13,763 nt of DNA from Candidatus Poribacteria bacterium (GCA_028818995.1 JAPPMR010000376.1:1-13763); one strand, 5' to 3'; shown: positions 5,407-13,187, counted from the first letter of the stretch. Notes: generated by a model not told the origin, from the letters alone. Made by a program: numbers and translations.

Positions 5407-6621
5407 ATGTCACGTTTAAAATATGCATTAATTGGTCACGGACGACGCGGCTCAGCACATCTATCAACCGCTGCTGCACTAAAGGACACCTTTGAAATCG
5501 TCGCCGTGTGCGATGCACATCAGGAATCAGCAGAGGCAGGCGCAGCAAGAGTCGGTGTCAAGGCATACACCGATGTCCGCAAACTTGTTGATGAAATGTC
5601 ACCCGATGTCTGCGACGTTGTTGTGCCTGCACCGTTACACCATATCGTTTCCTGTTATCTGTCCCGTTGCGGTATATCACACAACGTTGAAACAGGACTT
5701 GCCCCGACACTCGGTTTGATGGATATGATGATAACAGATGCTACTGAAAATGGGGTAAAATTACAAACATCAGAGAACTTTCCCTTTGTTCCTGTGGAAC
5801 AGTTTGTTTGCAAACTTATTCAGGAAGGTATAATTGGCAAGGTGCATAAGTGCTATCGCTTGTTTTCCACGACTGGTTACCACGGACTTGCAGCAATACG
5901 GTGTCGGATGAACGCTGCACCGACTACGGTAAGCAGTATAGGACATTCGATGCCTGTTGTGCCTTATGTTGACAGAGCAAAACGGGATTTCAATCGGGAA
6001 GGTCTTGAATTTTACGCAGTTGATTTTGACAATGGCGGACTCGGCATTGCAATGGTAGGCAACAAAAATGGATGTCTCGGACGGAACAAACTTGTCGGTT
6101 TTGAGACGTGCGGTGAACGCGGTACAATTATCACAAACGGCAACCAAGGTGCTTCTGGTGGTGAAACTGTCAACGTTTGCACAGATGAAGATATTAGCCA
6201 AAACGCAGGAAGAGCACAAACTTACGATTTTCAGAGAGAATACGGTGAGGACAAAGTGCTGCAGCGCATCTTTATTGAACTCCCTGAATCCCTTGGTGGC
6301 ACGGTTGAATGGCTTAATCCTTATCGGCATACCCAAATCTCCGAGGGCGGAATTTCACTTGCAACAATGCTTGACGGAATCGGACGCGCAGTTAGAGATA
6401 ATACACAACCGCTTTGGACAGGAGAAATGGGTAGGGCAGACCAGGAGATGGTTATCGCCGCACACCGTTCTGTCCAGTCAAATCGGCAACCGATTCAACT
6501 CCCGCTTAAACCTGATCCGGAAGAAGAAGCTGCATTTGACCAAAATTTTGAGGAACAATTTGGAATTCATCCGCGTGAAGATATTGAAAAAGCATTACAA
6601 GTTAACTTTAAAGCGCGTTAA
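5407..6621 (+). CDS. Gfo/Idh/MocA family oxidoreductase-like protein with degenerate EKP motif
   Basis: A 404-residue protein with the two-domain layout of this NAD(P)-dependent sugar/polyol dehydrogenase family. The N-terminal Rossmann fold shows GHGRRG at 10-15 and an acidic Asp36 at the end of the second strand, which favours NAD. The alpha/beta C-terminal domain follows from about residue 120. The usual EKP motif reads E95-T96-G97, so the catalytic lysine is missing. The D-x-G-x-H motif reads SSIGH, keeping His180 but losing the aspartate. It may still bind dinucleotide and catalyse a modified reaction, or serve a non-redox role. The ATG at 5407 has only a weak A/G-rich sequence upstream. 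It stands alone: 77 bases after the membrane protein gene and 534 bases before the next gene. Confidence 0.88.
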   Translation: MSRLKYALIGHGRRGSAHLSTAAALKDTFEIVAVCDAHQESAEAGAARVGVKAYTDVRKLVDEMSPDVCDVVVPAPLHHIVSCYLSRCGISHNVETGLAPTLGLMDMMITDATENGVKLQTSENFPFVPVEQFVCKLIQEGIIGKVHKCYRLFSTTGYHGLAAIRCRMNAAPTTVSSIGHSMPVVPYVDRAKRDFNREGLEFYAVDFDNGGLGIAMVGNKNGCLGRNKLVGFETCGERGTIITNGNQGASGGETVNVCTDEDISQNAGRAQTYDFQREYGEDKVLQRIFIELPESLGGTVEWLNPYRHTQISEGGISLATMLDGIGRAVRDNTQPLWTGEMGRADQEMVIAAHRSVQSNRQPIQLPLKPDPEEEAAFDQNFEEQFGIHPREDIEKALQVNFKAR

Positions 6622-6681
6622 CCAAGGCACATAATACCATTTCTAAATTATCGCTTATTAACAAAAAACTCGTTCGTAGTC

Positions 6682-6697
6682 GCGCAATTCATTGCGC
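6682..6697. repeat. Short palindrome GCGCAAT/ATTGCGC
   Basis: A 7-bp perfect inverted repeat (GCGCAAT, 6682-6688; ATTGCGC, 6691-6697) lies 60 bases after the Gfo/Idh stop codon. No T-run follows, so it is more likely an extragenic repeat than a terminator. Confidence 0.5.
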
Positions 6698-6701
6698 CTC
6701 T

Positions 6702-7012
6702 TATATTAGACATTATGACGTTTTAATTGTGAGTTATTATCTGTCTTTAATAAAATCTAAAGTTCGTCCGTTGGGTTTCGTTGTGCTCTGTCCTTACGTG
6801 TCAATTTAAGGATTTCCCGAATGTGTGTCCTGCTCTTTAGTCCCGTAGGGACGATATGTTTTTGCAGCGCATTGGCAGTTGATATGTCGTTCCTACGGAA
6901 CTCAAGAGGTGTTGATAATTTTTCTATAAACATAGCGTTCCTACGGAACTCAAGAGGTCCGAGACGCTCGGTAAACCGTAATTCAAATTAAATCATTATA
7001 ATGTCTAATCTA
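6702..7012. mobile_element. MITE-like element of about 310 bp with terminal inverted repeats
   Basis: The ends are imperfect inverted repeats of about 35 bases: 6702-6737 against the reverse complement of 6978-7012, with about 29 matches and one gap. This includes a perfect 12-bp block, ATTAGACATTAT at 6705-6716 against 6998-7009. Both ends carry a TA dinucleotide (6702-6703, 7011-7012), as expected for IS630/Tc1-mariner-type insertion at TA. No transposase reading frame lies inside, so it would be non-autonomous or a relic. AT-rich sequence makes chance pairing easier, but the length of match argues against it. Confidence 0.6.
6831..6958. repeat. Three copies of a short palindromic repeat (two direct, one inverted)
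   Basis: A 23-base sequence starting CGTTCCTACGGAAC is repeated exactly at 6888-6910 and 6936-6958, 48 bases apart. A related inverted copy (CTCTTTAGTCCCGTAGGGAC, from about 6833) precedes them and can pair with the first direct copy as a long hairpin. The core GTTCC-TAC-GGAAC is itself palindromic. All lie inside the MITE-like element. Confidence 0.75.
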
Positions 7013-7070
7013 ATGTAATGATATCTATATATGAGAAATAAGTCAAGAGTTAGGATACTCTGAAATTCAT

Positions 7071-7099
7071 TTGACATTTGTTTGTGAATGTGGTTTTAT
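7071..7099 (+). promoter_or_regulatory. Candidate promoter of the methyltransferase-dioxygenase operon
   Basis: A perfect TTGACA (7071-7076) is followed after 17 bp by TTTTAT (7094-7099), which matches four of six -10 positions. The implied leader is about 50 bases to the ATG at 7156. Confidence 0.45.
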
Positions 7100-7155
7100 T
7101 AATAGCGTGAAGGATAAATCGACACAAGGAAAGAGTCATCTTAGGAGAATATTAA

Positions 7156-7929
7156 ATGAACAGTCCATCTGGTCAGTTTAATAGAACTGATTTTGGCCAC
7201 GAGGTATATGATAGTTGGTATCTTGAACATGCAAGACACAATTTTGAAGCGAGAGATTTTATAGAAAAACATATACCCTTCTATGAAAAGGCACTACAAC
7301 TATCTAAAAGTGAAAGCATATTAGAGGCAGGCTGTGGAATTGGAAGTTATTCGCGTGAATTTGTCCGGCGCGGCTATCATGTGATTGGTATGGACCTATC
7401 GCCAAACTTTCTTTCTGAGGCACAAGAGATAACACAACGCGAAAATTTAGAGATTGAATTTGTTTTAGGTGATTACAATGAAATGAGTTTTGAAGAAAAG
7501 TTTTCTGTAATTTTCTTTGAGGGGTCATTTTTCTATAAATCCAAGCAAGGTTTAGAGTTACTCTTAACCAGAATCCATAAAGCACTTACACCTAAGGGCA
7601 GACTTTACTTTGAGCATCCAAATCAATCAAAAATAGTAGATCGATTTCCAATGGCAAATCTGTCTGAAATTGAAAAAGACGTGTTTGTACTGCAAACGGG
7701 AGAATATGACGAAAATGATAACGGGTCAAGAAACACTTGGCTTAAAATAGACCTAAAGACACAAGAACATTACAAGTGCGACTTTTTCCTTAAATATCTC
7801 TCTCCCGACGCAATTAAAAACTGTCTTGCGGCAGCAGGATTTCGGGATTTCCACTTCTATAAAAAACGTAGATTGGAAGATTTCGATCCAGAGAATGATA
7901 ATGGGTTTTCTTTAGTCGCTAAAAAGTGA
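7156..7929 (+). CDS. Class I SAM-dependent methyltransferase
   Basis: A 257-residue soluble Rossmann-fold methyltransferase that would move a methyl group from S-adenosylmethionine to an unknown small acceptor. Motif I is clear at 57-64 (EAGCGIGS), Asp80 ends the second strand and should bind the ribose (VIGMDLSP), and the acidic GDYNEMSF (105-112) matches the adenine-binding region. The motif IV area reads FSVIFFEGSFFY, and a typical post-motif LTPKGRLYFEHPN follows. AGGAG lies a few bases before the ATG. The gene is AT-rich compared with the next one. Only 16 bases separate it from the PhyH-family gene, so the two are probably co-transcribed and may modify the same molecule in turn. The substrate cannot be told from sequence. 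Confidence 0.9.
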   Translation: MNSPSGQFNRTDFGHEVYDSWYLEHARHNFEARDFIEKHIPFYEKALQLSKSESILEAGCGIGSYSREFVRRGYHVIGMDLSPNFLSEAQEITQRENLEIEFVLGDYNEMSFEEKFSVIFFEGSFFYKSKQGLELLLTRIHKALTPKGRLYFEHPNQSKIVDRFPMANLSEIEKDVFVLQTGEYDENDNGSRNTWLKIDLKTQEHYKCDFFLKYLSPDAIKNCLAAAGFRDFHFYKKRRLEDFDPENDNGFSLVAKK

Positions 7930-7945
7930 CAGTAACAAAAGGCAA

Positions 7946-8797
7946 GTGGTTATCGTTATGAAAATTGAAAATCCAAAAGAGAAATACGATCAATTAATCG
8001 CTGATGGTTACTGTGTCGTTGAAAATGTCTTGAAGGCAGAGATGCTTACACGGCTCCGCTCAGTAACCGACGAACTACTTGACGCACAAACGGAAGATGA
8101 ACGTGCCGCAAATCGCTCCTCTGGCAGTATGATCAGTGTCTATCAACATTCTCTGTTTGCGGAATTGGTTGTTTATCCTCGTGCCTTACAAACACTTGAG
8201 ACTTTAGGTTTCCTACGACCAAAATGGTCGTCAGGATACGTCATCAGCAAACCACCGCAGAGTCCACCACTATTTTGGCATCAAGATTGGTGGGGTTGGA
8301 ACGATCCGAGCAGCTACACAGCCTTACCTCAGCAACTGTTTTTGATGTATTATCTGGTTGACACAACCACATATAACGGTTGCCTCCGTGTGATTAAAGG
8401 TTCGCATCTCAAACGACACCCACTCCATGATATATTGCCAAGCGCACACGGTGCGGAACTACAGCGTGTAGAAAACCCTAATCATCCCGCATTTCAGCAC
8501 TTCTCAGGTGAGATTGACATACCGGTAAATGCTGGCGACCTCGTTATCGGTGATTCCCGGCTGTTACACGCTTCACATGGCAATCAATCCGATGAACGCC
8601 GCACAGTTATAACACTCTGGTATCATCCCTTTTTTGCGTTGTTGCCAGCAAGCATGCAGGCACATATCGGAAGACTCCGGCAAAGTTTCGCTTGGTCGGA
8701 CGCGGATTGGGAGCGAATTGCCGAACTTGCCCCAGTCTACGAAGGGGACGTTGAACCTACCCAATGGAATCGAACACCTGGACCGGAACTAAAATAG
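7946..8797 (+). CDS. Phytanoyl-CoA dioxygenase (PhyH) family Fe(II)/2-oxoglutarate oxygenase
   Basis: A 283-residue double-stranded beta-helix oxygenase that would hydroxylate an unknown substrate using O2 and 2-oxoglutarate. The iron triad is His112-x-Asp114 (FWHQDWWGW) and His208 (SRLLHASHGN). Arg218 or Arg219 (DERRTVITLW) is placed to bind 2-oxoglutarate, and NGCLRVIKGSH (144-154) is a familiar family stretch. The tryptophan-rich HQDWWGW is typical of bacterial members acting on small molecules. The start is uncertain: a GTG at 7946 with AAAGG only three bases upstream, or an ATG at 7958 giving a product four residues shorter; either keeps the whole domain. Second gene of the likely operon with the methyltransferase. 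Confidence 0.9.
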   Translation: MVIVMKIENPKEKYDQLIADGYCVVENVLKAEMLTRLRSVTDELLDAQTEDERAANRSSGSMISVYQHSLFAELVVYPRALQTLETLGFLRPKWSSGYVISKPPQSPPLFWHQDWWGWNDPSSYTALPQQLFLMYYLVDTTTYNGCLRVIKGSHLKRHPLHDILPSAHGAELQRVENPNHPAFQHFSGEIDIPVNAGDLVIGDSRLLHASHGNQSDERRTVITLWYHPFFALLPASMQAHIGRLRQSFAWSDADWERIAELAPVYEGDVEPTQWNRTPGPELK

Positions 8798-8843
8798 AAT
8801 TAATTGCGTTTATTGGATTACTCAATTTTTGGGAAAGTGTAAC

Positions 8844-8872
8844 TTGACAAAGAAACATCTAAATGGTATGAT
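8844..8872 (+). promoter_or_regulatory. Promoter of the LamG-domain gene
   Basis: A perfect TTGACA (8844-8849) and TATGAT (8867-8872) are 17 bp apart. Transcription should begin near 8879, giving a leader of about 130 bases that contains two hairpins before the LamG gene. Confidence 0.7.
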
Positions 8873-8890
8873 TGGTTACACAATTATACG

Positions 8891-8981
8891 GAGGATAGCC
8901 AGATTTTCTGGCTGCCTCAGTGACCGATAATTATTGAGCGAGACTTATATTTAAGTGATAGCCAGTGGATAATCCCTGGCT
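8891..8981 (+). promoter_or_regulatory. Structured 5' leader with two competing hairpins
   Basis: Hairpin 1 has stem AGCCAGA (8897-8903) / TCTGGCT (8907-8913) around TTT, extended by GAGG (8891-8894) / CCTC (8915-8918). Hairpin 2 (8960-8981) pairs AGCCAG with CTGGCT and GGA with TCC around a TAA loop. Both are introduced by the same GATAGCCAG (8894-8902 and 8957-8965). The 3' arm of hairpin 1 can also pair with the 5' arm of hairpin 2, a structure that excludes both. The Shine-Dalgarno sequence starts 11 bases after hairpin 2. I recognise no known riboswitch class. Confidence 0.5.
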
Positions 8982-9008
8982 TTGAAATGATGAAGGAGGT
9001 AACAAAAG

Positions 9009-9806
9009 GTGAAAACCACATTCATAAGGTTGAAAATGTTATGTGTAAGTTTAATGATTTTTAGTTTGATGTTTGCGGGTATTAGTTCTGCTGAAATTGA
9101 TTTTGAAACGCTTGTCGGAATGTGGCTCTTTGATGAGGGGAGTGGTGACGCAGCCAATGATTCCTCTGGAAAAGGTAATAAGGGCACGATTCACGGTGGT
9201 GCAGAATGGGTTGATGGAAAGTTTGGCAAAGCGTTGAGTCTTGACGGTTCGGATGATTACGTGGAAATTCCTCACGATGATTCTCTAATGGTCGGAGGTG
9301 GACACACGATTGCATTTTGGGTTAAATTAACTAAGGTTCCCACTGGTGGCATGGCTGTTTTGACCAAGGATGATTGGGCTCCTGGATTTTGGTGGGATGC
9401 GAATATAATCCGACATCACACGCATGACCCAGGAGGCACGCTTCACTTTATAGATGCAAATTGGAATCCAGATACAGACTGGCATCATGTTGCCTTTACT
9501 TGGGATGGTAAAGGGTTTGGATTATATCTGGACGCTGATTCTATTGGTGCTGGTGTAACTACGCCCAACTTAGGAAGAAACCCATTAAGCGACAAACCCT
9601 TTTTAATAGGTATCTATTTAGCCACTGGACAGCATGGTCAGTGGGGTGCGTTTTTACCCGCAATAATTGATGACGTTGTTATCTTCAATACAGCGTTGTC
9701 CGATAAAGATCTTAAAACCCTCATGAATGAAGGATTAAAAATGGCACTTAATATTGAACCTTCAGGTAAACTCACAACGACTTGGGCTGACATTAAAGCC
9801 GATTGA
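9009..9806 (+). CDS. Secreted LamG/concanavalin A-like domain protein
   Basis: A 265-residue exported protein with one LamG-like jelly-roll domain, a fold that usually binds carbohydrate or protein. Residues 1-28 form a signal peptide: basic MKTTFIRLK, hydrophobic core, probable cut in ISSA/EID. The domain runs from about 34 to 246 with family landmarks: VGMWLFDEGSGD, NKGTIHGGAEWVDGKFGKAL, LDGSDDYVEIPH, HTIAFWVKL, DWHHVAFTWDG and AIIDDVVIFNTALS. The GTG start at 9009 is firm because a full AAGGAGGT (8993-9000) sits eight bases upstream. The last 20 residues (PSGKLTTTWADIKAD) lie outside the domain and could be a sorting or anchoring tail. Expression is probably monocistronic from the promoter at 8844. 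Confidence 0.9.
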   Translation: MKTTFIRLKMLCVSLMIFSLMFAGISSAEIDFETLVGMWLFDEGSGDAANDSSGKGNKGTIHGGAEWVDGKFGKALSLDGSDDYVEIPHDDSLMVGGGHTIAFWVKLTKVPTGGMAVLTKDDWAPGFWWDANIIRHHTHDPGGTLHFIDANWNPDTDWHHVAFTWDGKGFGLYLDADSIGAGVTTPNLGRNPLSDKPFLIGIYLATGQHGQWGAFLPAIIDDVVIFNTALSDKDLKTLMNEGLKMALNIEPSGKLTTTWADIKAD

Positions 9807-10035
9807 GCTATTACCGAACCTAAAGTTGGCAATTCTCTGATATTCGGTGCAACTTGCATCTTACACTTGTACGAATGGATAGGAAGGGCAAGCGGGTAAT
9901 CCGAGCAATTGATCAGAGAAGTACTTGTTTAACATTGGAGACTTCCGAAATCTGTCTTGTATTGATGGACAAGACTGTGTGAATTAAACACCTTACTAAA
10001 AAGGGAATAAGGAACTCCAAATAGACCGAGGGTGA

Positions 10036-10069
10036 CCTGCTCTACGCCAACTCACCGCGTAGCAGCAGG
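10036..10069 (-). terminator. Strong hairpin overlapping the stop codon of the last operon gene
   Basis: CCTGCTCTACGC (10036-10047) pairs with GCGTAG-C-AGCAGG (10057-10069), a 12-bp stem with one bulged base and a 9-base loop. The PhyH-family stop codon (10042-10044) is inside the stem. No strong T-run follows on the minus strand, so it may be a processing or stability hairpin rather than a classical intrinsic terminator. It lies between two convergent genes. Confidence 0.4.
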
Positions 10070-10809
10070 TTATCTTTCATCACTTCCCCATCGCGATTCC
10101 GTGTCCCGGATGACATATAATGGATAACCATCGCTCGACGGTCTCTGGATGAACGGTTCGGATTCGTTTGATGGAGTGTCATGCAGTGATGTACCATTGC
10201 ACATCCTGCCTCAACTGGTACTGGCACTGCACGATCTACATCAGCATCCACCTGCAACAACGCTGGCAACTTACCTTTCTCCGATTCAGCGCGTCCGTGC
10301 GCCGCCAGTCCTTCTAAATAACTGCCAGGGATAACGTTCATACAACCGTTCTCCTCGTCAGCGTCATCAAGTGCTATCCAGATACTCACAAGATTAGGCG
10401 GCTTACACTGCCAATATGCGTTGTCCTGATGCCAATGCACTTCCCCGCCGTGATAGGCAGGTTTGTAGAGTGCTTGATCATGAAATAACTGAATATCGGA
10501 GCCGATTAAACTCTCTGCGATGTCTAACAGTGGTTCGTGGTAGAGCAACTTCCGATATTCCTCATCGTGACGCCACATCTCCATGATCTGCAACATTTCT
10601 TCGGCACGATCAGCATCTTCATCGCTTTCCGAATCACCGATGACTGCAAGGTTACGCAACCCTTCGCCAATTGTGTCGCGTTTCTCTGCAAACAACGTGT
10701 CGTAATGTTCGCGTAGGACGGTAAGGTGTTCGTCATCAATGACTCGTCCGTCTATTTTGAGATAACCTTCGCGTCTGAATTGTTCTACCTCTTCAGGCGT
10801 AAGTTTCAT
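10042..10809 (-). CDS. Phytanoyl-CoA dioxygenase (PhyH) family Fe(II)/2-oxoglutarate oxygenase
   Basis: A 255-residue oxygenase distinct from the family member at 7946-8797, though in the same superfamily. The iron-binding motif is His127-x-Asp129 (HWHQDNAYW), the distal histidine is probably His213 (MTLHQTNPNRS), and Arg224/Arg225 (DRRAMVIHYM) would bind 2-oxoglutarate. IWIALDDADEENGCMNVIPGS (143-163) is a hallmark family stretch; the N-terminal EEVEQFRREGYLKI is also typical. AAGGAG lies seven bases before the ATG at 10809. It is the last gene of a three-gene minus-strand operon, 24 bases after the metallohydrolase. The substrate is unknown; bacterial members hydroxylate many small metabolites, osmolytes and natural products. 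Confidence 0.92.
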   Translation of the reverse strand: MKLTPEEVEQFRREGYLKIDGRVIDDEHLTVLREHYDTLFAEKRDTIGEGLRNLAVIGDSESDEDADRAEEMLQIMEMWRHDEEYRKLLYHEPLLDIAESLIGSDIQLFHDQALYKPAYHGGEVHWHQDNAYWQCKPPNLVSIWIALDDADEENGCMNVIPGSYLEGLAAHGRAESEKGKLPALLQVDADVDRAVPVPVEAGCAMVHHCMTLHQTNPNRSSRDRRAMVIHYMSSGTRNRDGEVMKDNLLLRGELA

Positions 10810-10833
10810 TGTACTGCTCCTTAAAAAGATTAT

Positions 10834-13170
10834 TCAATCTACATCAGATTCTTCAAGAATCTTTTGATATGTTTGTGATGCTACGTTGTATGCCTTGCGA
10901 GCGGCATCACGTTCCTCCTCTCGAATGCGGTCAACTTTTTCGTTCCAACACACCTCTACAGCATCTAAACACCACTGTGCGCTTCTGCGACTTGCTCGGA
11001 TCGGTTTGCCATCTACAATGACAAATACAGGATTCGTATGAGACGATGGGAAGATACGTAACGCCACCCAACTGGATCTATCAATAGATGTTTCAAATTG
11101 AAGCGGCACGATTTTACCATCAGCCATGATCTCCCTTCTTTCAACAGCTTGACCGTTGACAATCAGTTCAACGGGAACGTTCCGGGTTTCACCAATGCGA
11201 GTTCGTTCAATATCCCAATACGGTTGCTGATCCAAAGAACGATTTTTTATCTCTGGATTGGGCTTTTCATTAAGTCGCGCAGCTACGCGAGCAGTGATGG
11301 TTACTGTGCTGGGTTCTTCCAAATTCAACTGACTAATTTCGCCTGTCTGTGTCTTTTCCCCAACTGGCACACCTCCCACGGTAAAGTCTAAGAGGTGACT
11401 TTTGCCATCTCCAACATAAGAACGTCCGTCACGCAATCCTTCTACCCATGCATCAAAGTCAAGTGCCCCTGCAGGCATTTTCACATATATACGACCTAAT
11501 CCGACGCGTTCTCCGTAAATACAGGGGAAATCTGTCTCGCCGCTGATTCGGGTGCGGAAACCACAATTCAAGGTGTGATACCAGATATTCAGTTCCCAAA
11601 CAGCAGGTGTGTCTACCGTAGAAATGAAATCAACAGCATCATGAACAACGTCCACAATATACTCATTAGCGCCAATGCCATCAAAAGGCGGCATATTGTA
11701 ATTGGGCAGTTCGTCTCCATCCACTTTCAAACCCCAACCGCTGTGGCTGAAACCCGTTACCGCGCCCTGTTCCTTTGCCCACTGAAGTACTGGGAGATCC
11801 CAACTCGGCCACTCCTCAATCCGTTCAACGCCTTTGTAGTCATCTTCAGTTAATCCTAATAAGGAAAGATGTCCCGCGTGGGAAGACGGAAATCCTGAGA
11901 CTTCCACATCGTATCGCATTACATAATCATCGGTAGAAAGTTCATGAACTTTGCCATTAAAAAACTGCTTCTGAAAATACCAACAAGGTCCCCAGGATAG
12001 CACACACCCGACATTTAGGTCTTCACCTAAAATGTGTCGCATCATGTCTTCGGGCGTAACACCTTCAGTCGGGCTTTCATAGTGCGCGCAACCTGCAGCA
12101 TGGACATGATGATCTCCAGAACGCCAACCTTCTGCGGCAATATGGATCCATCTTTCCAAGTGAAATGCCTCACGGTATGTCTCGGCATTGGGAACAGTTA
12201 TAGTATTTCTTTTGACTTGATACTCAGGTCCACGGGTGTATTCAACACTGTATTTGCCGGGTGGCAGCAGGACCGATTCTCCGTTGTGCCGATAGATTTG
12301 GTTATGAAAGAAGAAATCTGATGCCAATCGCCGTCCGCGTGATGGATACACACGATTCAATTGGTCACGAATTATAAATGATGCCGTTGTTGGTTTCCCA
12401 TCAAAATCCAAGACCTCTAAACTCACCTCTACCGCTGGGACACAGTGAAACAGGATAGGCACTTCACTTCGGAAGCCGATATCCTGTGTGCCTTGACCGA
12501 CATTGAAACCCACTATCGCTTCTCGTTTTCCTGTATCGCGGCTGTAGAGTTGGATGATGCGGTATTCCAATTCTAATCCAGAAAGACCCGCTCTTAGTGG
12601 TGGTTTGGAGAAAACATCAATTTCAAGGAAACGATTTGGGATGTCGCTTTTGGGGATAGCTGCCTGTGGTTCAGGACTTCCAGTAGAACGCTTGTAAAGT
12701 GGCGCGGCATTTTTACTCTCAGCTGCTAAAGGCGCTGTCACACCAGCCTCGTTATGAACTTTCACTAAAAAGGTACGCCAACCTTGTTGCATCAGTTCCT
12801 TCTTTGTCGGGCCTTCCTTAACTTTCACACGACTCTCAGGATTGATATTGACACCAGCCAAACAGTACCCGTCAAGAATATTTTGAATATCAACAACTGC
12901 TTGTTTTTGGTCCTCAGAAACCAATGCATTTTTTATTGCTAAAAGGTCGTCTTCAGACAGGGGTGAACCGAGATAATCTAACGCCTCAATGAGCCGCTGT
13001 GTTGCTGAGGCTAAGGGCTGAAATTCCACCTCGGTAACTATACTTAGTTCATCGGTGAAACCTACGGATATAAAAATTGAGAACAGCATCAAACCTATAC
13101 ATATTAAATGAAACTGCCTGTTAAATCCTTTTTTGATAAAAGTGTTATACCGTTTAATTCTCTGTTGCAT
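10834..13170 (-). CDS. Secreted CehA/McbA-family (PHP-fold) metallohydrolase
   Basis: A 778-residue exported protein. Residues 1-39 look like a signal peptide or anchor (basic KRYNTFIKKGFNR, then LICIGLMLFSIFISVGF). Residues 40-345 hold no recognised enzyme motif and include beta-rich stretches with a carboxypeptidase-regulatory-like look (VSLEVLDFDGKPTTASFIIRD; LLPPGKYSVEYTRGPEY). The PHP-type hydrolase domain follows: GDHHVH (352-357) for metals, HAGHLSLLG (His431, His434), FSHSGWG (His476), and GETDFPC (Asp547). GRSYVGDGKS (582-591) follows. The C-terminal part (600-740) is beta-rich, then a charged helical tail. Named relatives cleave phosphoester or carbamate-type bonds; the substrate here is unknown. 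AGGAGG precedes the ATG at 13170. It lies between the acetyltransferase (17-base gap) and a dioxygenase gene. Confidence 0.85.
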   Translation of the reverse strand: MQQRIKRYNTFIKKGFNRQFHLICIGLMLFSIFISVGFTDELSIVTEVEFQPLASATQRLIEALDYLGSPLSEDDLLAIKNALVSEDQKQAVVDIQNILDGYCLAGVNINPESRVKVKEGPTKKELMQQGWRTFLVKVHNEAGVTAPLAAESKNAAPLYKRSTGSPEPQAAIPKSDIPNRFLEIDVFSKPPLRAGLSGLELEYRIIQLYSRDTGKREAIVGFNVGQGTQDIGFRSEVPILFHCVPAVEVSLEVLDFDGKPTTASFIIRDQLNRVYPSRGRRLASDFFFHNQIYRHNGESVLLPPGKYSVEYTRGPEYQVKRNTITVPNAETYREAFHLERWIHIAAEGWRSGDHHVHAAGCAHYESPTEGVTPEDMMRHILGEDLNVGCVLSWGPCWYFQKQFFNGKVHELSTDDYVMRYDVEVSGFPSSHAGHLSLLGLTEDDYKGVERIEEWPSWDLPVLQWAKEQGAVTGFSHSGWGLKVDGDELPNYNMPPFDGIGANEYIVDVVHDAVDFISTVDTPAVWELNIWYHTLNCGFRTRISGETDFPCIYGERVGLGRIYVKMPAGALDFDAWVEGLRDGRSYVGDGKSHLLDFTVGGVPVGEKTQTGEISQLNLEEPSTVTITARVAARLNEKPNPEIKNRSLDQQPYWDIERTRIGETRNVPVELIVNGQAVERREIMADGKIVPLQFETSIDRSSWVALRIFPSSHTNPVFVIVDGKPIRASRRSAQWCLDAVEVCWNEKVDRIREEERDAARKAYNVASQTYQKILEESDVD

Positions 13171-13187
13171 AATATTCTCCTCCTTAC

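Larger units (their letters stand above)
6622..7155. other. Repeat-rich gene-free region
   Basis: This 534-base stretch has no convincing gene. It holds a small GCGCAAT hairpin, a MITE-like element and, inside the element, three copies of a short palindromic repeat. A promoter candidate for the methyltransferase gene lies near its right end. Confidence 0.75.

Noticed and set aside
5770..6634. Two 188-codon frames overlapping the Gfo/Idh gene (one antisense, one in another frame)
   Set aside because: Both are contained in or nearly so in a gene with clear family motifs and have no recognisable domain or ribosome binding site.
6888..6958. Two identical 23-base repeats with a 25-base spacer, reminiscent of a minimal CRISPR array
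   Set aside because: There are only two copies, a diverged inverted copy lies beside them, the repeat core is palindromic in the manner of extragenic repeats, and no cas gene is present.
8879..9008. Cyclic-di-GMP or cobalamin riboswitch in the LamG leader
   Set aside because: The conserved sequence blocks of these classes are not visible; only the competing hairpins are supported.
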